Shown piece by piece: positions 1 to 5,967 of a DNA stretch of 10,685 nt; within the stretch, counting starts at the first letter, position 1; each line of letters starts with the position of its first letter. The DNA is from an uncultured euryarchaeote (GTDB lineage: Archaea > Thermoplasmatota > Poseidoniia > Poseidoniales > Poseidoniaceae), in the NCBI GenBank assembly GCA_937892665.1, contig CALBJF010000011.1, positions 1 to 10,685 of the forward strand, written 5' to 3'. Position numbers and translations under genes: made by a program. The notes beneath the pieces are model-generated. The model did not search any database and was not told the DNA's origin. It worked only from the letters and a program-made list of their open reading frames with translations.

Positions 1-1
1 T

Positions 2-109
2 ACCCTCTGCTCAGACGTTTTATCAGAGATTTTCCTCTCTGAATCTACTCGCCAGGAAGAGTTGTCTTCAAGAACCATCGACCTCATGAAAGAGCATGGA
101 CGGAGGTGA
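2..109 (+). CDS. 3' end of an unidentified upstream gene (partial)
   Basis: One plus-strand frame is open from base 2 to a TGA at 107-109, giving about 35 residues that end in MKEHGRR. The composition (SEIFLSESTRQEELSSRT) looks like the end of an ordinary soluble protein. The stop lies 14 bp inside the next gene (xseA starts at 96), which matches the overlapping style of this operon. A second frame (that of xseA) is also open from base 3 to a stop at 87-89, so the frame choice rests on composition and is uncertain. Too little is visible to assign a function. The rest of the gene lies to the left of the window. Confidence 0.4.
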   Translation, partial: TLCSDVLSEIFLSESTRQEELSSRTIDLMKEHGRR

Positions 110-1340
110 GCCGGTTGCTATTGGCGAATTTGTCCAGTCCTTACGTAATCGTTTACGTTCTGATGAACGGAATAGAAATTGTTTGGTTCGGGGAGAAATT
201 CGTCAATGGAAAGCCTATGCATCTGGACATACTTACTTTAGTTTGAGAGATGAGAATGGCCAAATTAGTGCCGTCATCTGGAAAGGGCGCTGTAGAATCC
301 CATCTGAAATCGAAGAAGGACAGGAAGTTATTGTCCTTGGAAATGTTGATATTTATGCTGGGCGCGGGCAGTTACAACTCATTGTAGAACGCATTGAGCC
401 CATTCGTAAGATTGGTGCACTTGAGCAAGAGCGCCAGAAGTTGTTAGCAACCTTACAAATGGAAGGAGTCCTTGATCGGGAAAAGAAAACTCTTCCACTC
501 TTTCCAAAGCATCTTGCTATTATTACTGGAAAAGATTCAGCAGCTCTTGCTGATATGCTTCGTCTCTCTGAAACACGATGGCCTGGTTTGAGAAGGACTG
601 TTATCGGCGTAACTGTTCAAGGTGAAAGAGCGGTTGAAGAGATTACTCGTGGACTCGCTGCCGCAAGATCACTAAGTCGTAGTGAGCATGCAGAGCAACT
701 TGGAATTCCGCCTGTAGATGTCGTAATTGTTGGGCGTGGAGGTGGCTCTCCAGAGGATTTATGGGCGTTTAATCTCGAACCTGTAGCACGAGCACTCTCA
801 ACAATGCCTATCCCGGTTATCTCTGCTGTTGGGCACGAATCTGACTTACTTGTCAGCGACGTTGTTGCTGACATTCGTGCTTCAACGCCAAGCCATGCCA
901 TCGAATTAGCAGTTCCAATTCTTGATGATGTCCTCTCACTCATGGTAGATTTAGAAGACCGACTACACAGAGGTTCAATTCGTCGATTTGGCGAGGAGAA
1001 TTTACGATTACAACAATTGCAATTACGCTTACGCCTCGCTCCATCAAAAGGTCTAGATAATGCGGTACGGCATTTGGAACGGCTTGGGAATGATCTCAAT
1101 GGTTTTGTTCAGTCTACGATTCAAAAGAACAAACAGCGATTGGCTATGCTCGAAGGAACACTTCTAGCTGCTCATCCACAACGAGTTCTAGAACGCGGAT
1201 ATTTGATGACAACCAATGAGAAAGGCGAAGTGGTTGCAAAGGTTACAGATTTGACAGCAGGAGAAACTGTTTCTCTGCATTTTGCTGACGGCACAGCCGA
1301 CGCAAACATTGACAATATACAACAAAGAGAGGGAGAATAA
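96..1340 (+). CDS. xseA: Exodeoxyribonuclease VII large subunit
   Basis: Catalytic subunit of exonuclease VII, a metal-independent nuclease that degrades single-stranded DNA from both ends into short oligonucleotides, used in repair and in clearing excised strands. At 414 residues it is slightly shorter than typical bacterial XseA. An N-terminal OB-fold spans about residues 8-103 (GEI, SGHTYFSLRD, GRGQLQL). The catalytic domain spans about 135-275 with the hallmarks GRGGGSPEDLWAFN (213-226), VGHESD (245-250) and ADIRASTPSHA (258-268). By alignment of motifs, D153, R214, H247 and D250 match residues reported as important in the E. coli enzyme. A long charged helical region (about 275-355) and the usual C-terminal segment (LERGY, then a short beta domain ending FADGTADANI) follow, so the gene looks intact. 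The ATG at 96 places the OB-fold at the expected distance. The TAA overlaps the xseB ATG by one base (TAATG). The family is mainly bacterial, so its presence beside archaeal-type genes suggests old transfer. Confidence 0.96.
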   Translation: MDGGEPVAIGEFVQSLRNRLRSDERNRNCLVRGEIRQWKAYASGHTYFSLRDENGQISAVIWKGRCRIPSEIEEGQEVIVLGNVDIYAGRGQLQLIVERIEPIRKIGALEQERQKLLATLQMEGVLDREKKTLPLFPKHLAIITGKDSAALADMLRLSETRWPGLRRTVIGVTVQGERAVEEITRGLAAARSLSRSEHAEQLGIPPVDVVIVGRGGGSPEDLWAFNLEPVARALSTMPIPVISAVGHESDLLVSDVVADIRASTPSHAIELAVPILDDVLSLMVDLEDRLHRGSIRRFGEENLRLQQLQLRLRLAPSKGLDNAVRHLERLGNDLNGFVQSTIQKNKQRLAMLEGTLLAAHPQRVLERGYLMTTNEKGEVVAKVTDLTAGETVSLHFADGTADANIDNIQQREGE

Positions 1341-1561
1341 TGACAGAACAAACCTATTCAGATGCGCTACGACGATTGGAATCCATTGTTGCTGAACTTG
1401 AACGTGGAGGTATGGATTTAGAAACCACATTGACACGATTCGAGGAGGGTTCTGCTCTGCTTGAACGCTGTCAAGGTGAACTAAAAGAAGCCGAAGGGCG
1501 ATTAGAAAAATTGCGCCTGGAAGATGCTGAAGCCATGGTCGAAGAGGCGAAGAAGGAATGA
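1340..1561 (+). CDS. xseB: Exodeoxyribonuclease VII small subunit
   Basis: Small subunit of exonuclease VII. In the known enzyme several copies bind the long helical arm of each XseA to form an elongated complex needed for activity. The 73 residues match the family in length and pattern: TYSDALRRLESIVAELERG near the N-terminus, then DLETTLTRFEEGSALLERC and a charged helix to the end, which is a two-helix hairpin. The start ATG overlaps the xseA stop by one base, and a Shine-Dalgarno-like GGGAG lies at 1331-1335, favouring this start and translational coupling. The stop overlaps the next ATG by four bases (ATGA). Finding both subunits intact and adjacent makes a functional exonuclease VII likely in this organism. 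Confidence 0.95.
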   Translation: MTEQTYSDALRRLESIVAELERGGMDLETTLTRFEEGSALLERCQGELKEAEGRLEKLRLEDAEAMVEEAKKE

Positions 1562-1854
1562 ATAAACTGCAGACGAAGATTCAACGTCGTCTCGTAAAAG
1601 CGATGGGTGCATGGCGAGATCCGCACATGACAAAGCCACTGCTCGAATCAGAGAATGTTCAAGCAATCGATATATCGGAAGAAGGGAATGTCCAAATTAA
1701 GTTTCGACCCTCACGGCCTCATTGTCCGTGTTGCCTCATCGATGCTAAGGAATTGAAACTCCACTTAGAAGGAACAAAAGGTGTGAATTCAATTCATCTT
1801 GAAATCGTTGATGTCCCTGCATCTGAACGTTGGTCAAGATTGGTCAATGATTGA
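1558..1854 (+). CDS. Small MIP18/DUF59-like protein with a C-x-C-C motif (possible Fe-S assembly factor)
   Basis: A 98-residue protein. The order of elements resembles the MIP18/DUF59 fold seen in SufT/PaaD-type iron-sulfur assembly factors: an N-terminal helix, a DP-containing turn (D21-P22), two strands around GNVQIKFRPSRP, then a cysteine cluster HCPCC (C56, C58, C59), a helix (DAKELKLHLEG), a strand (VNSIHLEIVDV) and a final W92. A NifU C-terminal-like domain is the main alternative because it also has clustered cysteines and a similar strand-helix pattern. The three close cysteines could bind a metal or cluster, but this is inference. It overlaps xseB by four bases and has AAGGA just upstream of its ATG, so it is probably co-translated with exonuclease VII; why the two would be linked is unclear. 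Its last 61 bp overlap the opposing membrane protein gene. Confidence 0.7.
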   Translation: MNKLQTKIQRRLVKAMGAWRDPHMTKPLLESENVQAIDISEEGNVQIKFRPSRPHCPCCLIDAKELKLHLEGTKGVNSIHLEIVDVPASERWSRLVND

Positions 1855-2654
1855 CGCCATTGTAAGAAAAAGTAAGCAGGTACGGTCCAACCACCTACTG
1901 AAATAATCCATGTTAGGATTGAACCAATCACAACTCCATACAATGGGAAGAGCCACATTGCAACAATCGCATAGACTGCAACGCTCGCTCCACCTAACAT
2001 CATCGGGCCTGCAGCTCCTTGAGGAACATCTTGTCCTTGAGATAACCAAAGGGCAACCATTGATGTCAAAAATATGGCAGGAAAAGTACTGACCAATCCT
2101 GAAATCATTGCATAGGAGAGGCTTGACAACCATACAGCACATCCTATAGCCAGTGCTGCAGCTCCACCTCTTGCGATAAGAACAAGAGGACGTACTCGAT
2201 GCTTGCCCTTCGGAGCATGAACAGTTGTCCATGTGCTCCAGATACCGAGTAGAATCAATATGAAGAGGAGAAGAAGACCAAAGGACAACTCGCTGAGTCC
2301 CTTGTTCTGAACCAAATCTGCACCATAGAGACCCATTGTTCCAACCAAAGCCCAAACCAGAAGAGAGAGAATCATTGTCGTCAATAATCCAGTACCGAAC
2401 CGAGTTGGTACCTTCATCCACACCAATAGAAACAATGCATTTACTAGCATTCCAAGTGGAACAACAGACATTGCTCGATCGAATTCAGATCCTGTTGACA
2501 TACTGTACATCCCTATGGCTGCAGGAATAATGGTTGTAGGAACTGTGGCCAAGACGCCTCCGGTTCTACCTCCAAACTTTTCGATTGCAACCGTTACTAA
2601 TGTAGCAACTACGCCTGCAAAGAAAGCAGAAAGAAGTACCGAGGAAAGTAACAT
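1794..2654 (-). CDS. Polytopic membrane protein of unknown function with an internal repeat
   Basis: About 286 residues, dominated by hydrophobic segments; roughly eight or nine membrane helices can be counted. The ATG at 2654 is preferred: the frame stays open to a TTG at 2672, but the ATG lies one base after the stop of the upstream gene (TGA-T-ATG), the typical coupled arrangement here. Two segments resemble each other, GGVLATVPTTIIP near residue 32 and SGLVSTFPAIFL near residue 184. Each is followed by a polar loop, a glycine-rich helix and a W-containing helix (VWMKVP, AMWLFP), so the protein is probably a duplicated small membrane unit. A highly basic cytoplasmic loop (PKGKHRVRP) separates the halves. 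The GGxxGGxxAxxP pattern is reminiscent of small DUF3147/GlpM-type proteins, but I do not claim membership. A transporter-like role is possible. The soluble C-terminal tail (about 20 residues, ending STISR) is encoded antisense to the end of the small cysteine-protein gene. Confidence 0.85.
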   Translation of the reverse strand: MLLSSVLLSAFFAGVVATLVTVAIEKFGGRTGGVLATVPTTIIPAAIGMYSMSTGSEFDRAMSVVPLGMLVNALFLLVWMKVPTRFGTGLLTTMILSLLVWALVGTMGLYGADLVQNKGLSELSFGLLLLFILILLGIWSTWTTVHAPKGKHRVRPLVLIARGGAAALAIGCAVWLSSLSYAMISGLVSTFPAIFLTSMVALWLSQGQDVPQGAAGPMMLGGASVAVYAIVAMWLFPLYGVVIGSILTWIISVGGWTVPAYFFLQWRQSLTNLDQRSDAGTSTISR

Positions 2655-2655
2655 A

Positions 2656-3444
2656 TCACTCAAACGGATCAATGTTCACAATTTGTTCAATATCGATTCG
2701 CGGATAACCCCGCTCTCGAGCATTATCAGCTGCTTTCATCAACATTCTGCGAATCCATCCAAAAGCCATGAGGGCACTGAGCCTGTTAACTGAATCGATG
2801 AAATGCATTGGATCTCTTCCGAGATTTGCATGCTTGCGGATATCTGATTCAAGTTCCGAAACCATGTCTCCATAGGTGTAGAGTAAATCTTGAGCGGCTT
2901 CATCGGTGATGGCCATTTTTGCATGTGTACGAGACATTGACTTCACGTGAGGAATTGTAATCAATCCGCCACCCTGAACCTGGATTCCTTCTTCTTCTTC
3001 CACATCTTCTGAATCTTCTTCACCCGCTGATTCGCCTTTCCCCATCGAATTCAGTGCAAGTTGGAGATGTCGAGGTTTGATGGTTGAAACGCGGTCTCTC
3101 GAGGCTGCTTCTTCACAATTTCTCATGAGGCGAGCAAGGAACTTTTCGATGAATTCGATTCCACCTTGAACTGCTGCTGAGCCAACGGATTCTACTTGTT
3201 CAAGACGATCAATCATCAGTTCTCTGGTTCGATTATAATTCAAACGTGTACGGTTTGAATCATCTAAGGTCTTCCGCTCAGGATCATTTCCGAGCGTTGC
3301 TTGTTCCATTGAAGGGACGAGCGAATCGAGTTCAGAGCAAACTAAGCCAACAAGTGATTCTTTTACTGCACCAGAAATACGCATCGTTGTAAACGTCGAT
3401 GCTACGGAACCGATGTGGCTTGGAGCGTAAGGCTTTGCCGGCAT
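2656..3444 (-). CDS. Tandem histone-fold-like protein with an acidic linker
   Basis: A 262-residue soluble protein that does not match a family I can name with certainty. The segment at about 73-134 reads as a histone fold: a short helix, a long helix beginning SAAVQGGIEFIEKFL, then RVSTIKPRHLQLAL. The last part lines up with the loop-2/helix-3 pattern RKTIKAEDIELAV of archaeal histones without gaps. A strongly acidic linker follows (about 138-155, EEDSEDVEEEE). The C-terminal half repeats the plan: MAITDEAAQDLL (from 178), another long helix (SVNRLSALMAFGWIRRMLM) and ERGYPRIDIEQIVNI at the histone-like loop/helix-3 position. The N-terminal MRISGAVKESL (21-31) resembles MAITDEAAQDL (178-188), supporting internal duplication. 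Known doublet histones are shorter, with little linker. DNA binding, self-pairing or a TAF-like scaffold role are all possible. The ATG at 3444 is preceded by purine-rich GAGGTGG and AAAGG. The gene lies 49 bp after the M24 peptidase gene and one base before the membrane protein gene. The CDS is secure; the fold is inferred. Confidence 0.7.
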   Translation of the reverse strand: MPAKPYAPSHIGSVASTFTTMRISGAVKESLVGLVCSELDSLVPSMEQATLGNDPERKTLDDSNRTRLNYNRTRELMIDRLEQVESVGSAAVQGGIEFIEKFLARLMRNCEEAASRDRVSTIKPRHLQLALNSMGKGESAGEEDSEDVEEEEGIQVQGGGLITIPHVKSMSRTHAKMAITDEAAQDLLYTYGDMVSELESDIRKHANLGRDPMHFIDSVNRLSALMAFGWIRRMLMKAADNARERGYPRIDIEQIVNIDPFE

Positions 3445-3493
3445 ATCACAGGCTACCTTTCCACCTCTTTGAACACACCGTGATGAATGGCTC

Positions 3494-4768
3494 TTACCAT
3501 TCAGTCAACCATGGCCATGCGCCATCAGCTGTTACTGGACGCATACCATCCTCATCGCGAATCCACGTATCCTCAGACCCGATGCTTCCATCTGTGTGAA
3601 CAACCTTTGGCTCAATGGCCATCGTCCCTCCAATCGGCAATGGACGATCAAAACCTGCAGCGACAACTGGAGATTCGTCCAATTGCAAACCTACCGAATG
3701 GCCTAGGAATTTCGATTGGTCTGGAACCATACCCATCAGATGATCTTGATGGCCGAGCTCGTGGGCTAATGCTTGCCCTTCGATCCAAGCATCACTGCAT
3801 AGTCCGCCTTCATCAAGAACGCCTACAACTGTATCTTTGACGGCTAACATATCCTCGAGACGTTGATGCCATTCTTGAGACAGAGAACCGAGAGAAAACA
3901 TTCTGGTCATATCAACAACATAACCTCGATGGACATGAACAAGGTCAACCAAGACTGGCTCATTTTTCTTGATTTTATTGAATCCTGAACCCATACCTGC
4001 AAGTGGATGTGGCCCTGCTCCTCCAACTGCTGAGTCAAAGAAAGAAGGAACTCCTCCTGCTCTTCCTGAGACAATGACCCCCCGATTACATTGCAATGGG
4101 AAGCGCCGCATCTGAACTTGGCCTCCAAATCCTTCACTACGGCTGATCGCTTCTGCTGCTGCAACCAAATCGAGTTCAGTCATACCTTCTCCACCAAGTC
4201 TCGAAACAGCATCGAACATTCTCATTTGGACTTCTGCTGCTGCTTCCATCTGTTCTTGTTCCCATGTCGACTTGACTTCTCTTAATCGATGAATGACGGA
4301 AGTCGCATCAATGCATGTTCCAAGAGAGGACAATGCGTTAGAAAACCGATTCGCAAATGTGGTTGGCAACTCACCAAATTGTAATGCTGGAGCCTCTGAA
4401 ACTCCTCTTGCTTGCAAGGTCTCCCCAAGAAGACTTAACCGCGGAAACGCTTCGATAATGAATGGAGCATTTTCTCCACCGGCTTCATGTTGTGCACGTT
4501 GTAGAGATCTTCGAACATAGAATACTGGTCCGTCTCCACCTGCTTCGATACTACCACCTGCTCCTTGAGCTGGCACGAACATCGAGCCGTCTTGTCTTCC
4601 ACCTGCGAAATAATACAAATCGATAGGGTGCTGAATAAGGACGCCTGGAAGCGAGGATGCTCGCAGAGCAACGCCTAGAGCGTTTAATCGGTGTTCGAGT
4701 TCTGAGACTGGTACACGCCAATCCTCGCCCTCGGGACCAGATAATGCGGATGAATCCCAATCGGACAT
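3494..4768 (-). CDS. M24-family metallopeptidase (Xaa-Pro dipeptidase/aminopeptidase-like)
   Basis: A 424-residue cytoplasmic peptidase of the pita-bread (M24) fold, which typically cleaves peptides next to proline using two metal ions. The N-terminal creatinase-like domain spans about 18-155 (LIQHPIDLYYFAGG). The catalytic domain follows from about 165 (REVKSTWEQEQMEAAAEV, the usual linker into the fold). All five metal ligands are present in order: D275 (VLVDL), D286 (YVVDMTR), H357 (LGHSVGLQLDE), E386 (MAIEPKVV) and E399 (GSEDTW). The enzyme should therefore be active. Subfamily (prolidase, aminopeptidase P or other) cannot be fixed from sequence alone. A glycine-rich insert (about 68-80, QGAGGSIEAGG) in the N-terminal domain is unusual. 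The ATG at 4768 gives a full-length N-terminal domain, with no strong Shine-Dalgarno. It lies 46 bp downstream of the methyltransferase gene and probably shares its transcript. No signal peptide is visible. Confidence 0.93.
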   Translation of the reverse strand: MSDWDSSALSGPEGEDWRVPVSELEHRLNALGVALRASSLPGVLIQHPIDLYYFAGGRQDGSMFVPAQGAGGSIEAGGDGPVFYVRRSLQRAQHEAGGENAPFIIEAFPRLSLLGETLQARGVSEAPALQFGELPTTFANRFSNALSSLGTCIDATSVIHRLREVKSTWEQEQMEAAAEVQMRMFDAVSRLGGEGMTELDLVAAAEAISRSEGFGGQVQMRRFPLQCNRGVIVSGRAGGVPSFFDSAVGGAGPHPLAGMGSGFNKIKKNEPVLVDLVHVHRGYVVDMTRMFSLGSLSQEWHQRLEDMLAVKDTVVGVLDEGGLCSDAWIEGQALAHELGHQDHLMGMVPDQSKFLGHSVGLQLDESPVVAAGFDRPLPIGGTMAIEPKVVHTDGSIGSEDTWIRDEDGMRPVTADGAWPWLTEW

Positions 4769-4814
4769 GATACGTCTTCGCGTTCGCTATTCAAAACCAC
4801 TACGCTTGAAATCT

Positions 4815-5777
4815 TCATGAAGAAGGGGTTTCAACTTCTGGTGATTGTGCCGGCTCTGCATTCATAATTCGCTCATCGGCTATTGCACAATACTCTTCGG
4901 AAAGATCCATTCCAACAAACACTCTTCCAGATTGTTTTGCAGCAACACAGGTCGTTCCTGAACCATTGAACGGATCGAACACAACATCTCCTGCAAAGGT
5001 GTACATCTCAATACAACGGCGAGGCAATTCAACTGGAAACGGCGCAGGGTGATTGACACGACTTGCTCGTTCAGTTGCAAACCTCCAAATGGATTTAGTC
5101 TGTTCAATGAAATCACGCTTCTCTATTGTATCGATACGTCCTTCTGCTCGCTCTTTCTTTGAGCGAGGGAGTTTGTAATCACCTTTTGAGAATACGAGGA
5201 GGTACTCGTGTATATCGCGAAGGCAGGGATTGGAAGCACTCTGGAACGAACCCCAAGCACAGGAGGAACCAGCACTTGCAGATTTATCCCAAATGATCTC
5301 TCCACGCATGAGGAATCCTAATTCAATCATCATGCTATTGATGTATGTTGAAAGAGGGATGTACGGTTTCCTACCAAGGTTTGCTACGTTGACAACCATT
5401 CTCCCACCAGGCGATAGTACCCGATAACACTCTGCAAAAACATCGTGTAAAAGTTCGAGATATTCGTCGAGTGTTAAATCATCATCATATGCCTTTGAAG
5501 CATTGTATGGAGGAGATGTGACCACCAATTGGACACAATTATCTGGTAATGGATTTTCTCTTGCATCACCTGTAAGAACAACATTATGGAAGAGTTCTGG
5601 TAACTCTTGAGGCTCCCCCACATCTCTTTGTGAGGCTATACCTTTGTTGAGTCGACTGTTGTAATAGGTCGATGCATCATGGCTTTCTCTACGGGATACA
5701 CCAAATGCTGAAGTCGATGTTTTTGCTCTTTTACGAGCCCCATCGAATCCTTCCTTTTTCGGCTTCTCGCCACCCAT
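4815..5777 (-). CDS. Beta-class site-specific DNA methyltransferase (probably N4-cytosine or N6-adenine)
   Basis: A 320-residue SAM-dependent DNA methyltransferase that methylates an exocyclic amino group. The catalytic motif TSPPYN (87-92) precedes the SAM-binding motif FDPFNGSGTT (267-276) with GMDLSEEY after it (289-296). This order defines the beta class. SPPY is commonest in N4-cytosine enzymes, but N6-adenine enzymes also use it, so the modified base is open. Between them lie YRVLSPGGRMVVNVAN, WDKSASAGSSCAWGSF, HEYLLVFSKG and HPAPFPVELP, all typical of the family. The variable part around 200-235 probably reads the target. About 60 lysine/serine-rich residues precede the core and look disordered. 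The ATG at 5777 is chosen; the frame is open only to a TTG two codons upstream, with a stop at 5802-5804. No restriction endonuclease gene is adjacent, so it looks like an orphan methylase with a possible role in gene control, repair or protection. It is the first gene of the leftward cluster. Confidence 0.94.
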   Translation of the reverse strand: MGGEKPKKEGFDGARKRAKTSTSAFGVSRRESHDASTYYNSRLNKGIASQRDVGEPQELPELFHNVVLTGDARENPLPDNCVQLVVTSPPYNASKAYDDDLTLDEYLELLHDVFAECYRVLSPGGRMVVNVANLGRKPYIPLSTYINSMMIELGFLMRGEIIWDKSASAGSSCAWGSFQSASNPCLRDIHEYLLVFSKGDYKLPRSKKERAEGRIDTIEKRDFIEQTKSIWRFATERASRVNHPAPFPVELPRRCIEMYTFAGDVVFDPFNGSGTTCVAAKQSGRVFVGMDLSEEYCAIADERIMNAEPAQSPEVETPSS

Positions 5778-5851
5778 TGCCAAGCAACGGGTTCGACTCG
5801 GTTATGACCTTTCGCGCCAAACATATGCGATGGACGCGCGTTTTCAAGCCC

Positions 5852-5860
5852 CTTTAAGAA
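5852..5860 (-). promoter_or_regulatory. Possible TATA box for the leftward methyltransferase cluster
   Basis: Read on the minus strand the sequence is TTCTTAAAG, preceded by GGTT. If it acts as an archaeal TATA element, transcription would begin about 25 bp further left, near 5830, leaving a leader of roughly 50 bases before the ATG at 5777. The leader contains no clear Shine-Dalgarno. The call rests only on local AT content and position in a divergent spacer. Confidence 0.25.
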
Positions 5861-5911
5861 AACCATGAAAGTGCCCGTATGTACTCATCTCCTAGTTTTC
5901 CGACGTTCGAG

Positions 5912-5920
5912 TTTTAATTT
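5912..5920 (+). promoter_or_regulatory. Possible TATA box for pgk
   Basis: TTTTAATTT is the most TATA-like stretch ahead of pgk, and the following CAAAAATCAA keeps the region AT-rich. Transcription would begin about 25 bp downstream, near 5940, giving a leader of about 28 bases that contains GGAAG (5959-5963) just before the ATG at 5968. The spacing is right for an archaeal promoter, but no BRE can be named with confidence. Confidence 0.35.
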
Positions 5921-5967
5921 CAAAAATCAATCACATCACTCAAGAACTGAGTTCCCTTGGAAGAACC

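Larger units (their letters stand above)
5778..5967. other. Divergent intergenic region
   Basis: About 190 bp separate the oppositely oriented methyltransferase and pgk starts. This is the longest non-coding stretch in the window. It should hold promoters for both the leftward four-gene cluster and the rightward pgk unit; the two candidate TATA elements are listed separately and lie about 50 bp apart. The part nearest the methyltransferase is richer in GC (CGCGCC, GACGCGCG). I see no convincing inverted repeat operator, tRNA, small RNA or riboswitch here. Confidence 0.6.

Noticed and set aside
617..1099. Minus-strand open frame of 160 codons
   Set aside because: It lies wholly within xseA, whose family match is unmistakable, and its product is low in recognisable structure.
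1834..2421. Minus-strand open frame of 195 codons
   Set aside because: It is an alternative frame of the polytopic membrane protein gene; its cysteine- and serine-rich product looks like a shadow.
5778..5783. TTG start two codons upstream for the methyltransferase
   Set aside because: The ATG at 5777 is more plausible and no ribosome-binding site favours the TTG; similar TTG starts for the membrane protein genes at 2672 and 9126 were set aside for the same reason.
5789..5800. GGTTCGACTC, resembling a tRNA T-loop
   Set aside because: The flanking bases do not form the five-pair T stem, and no acceptor, D or anticodon arm is found on either side.
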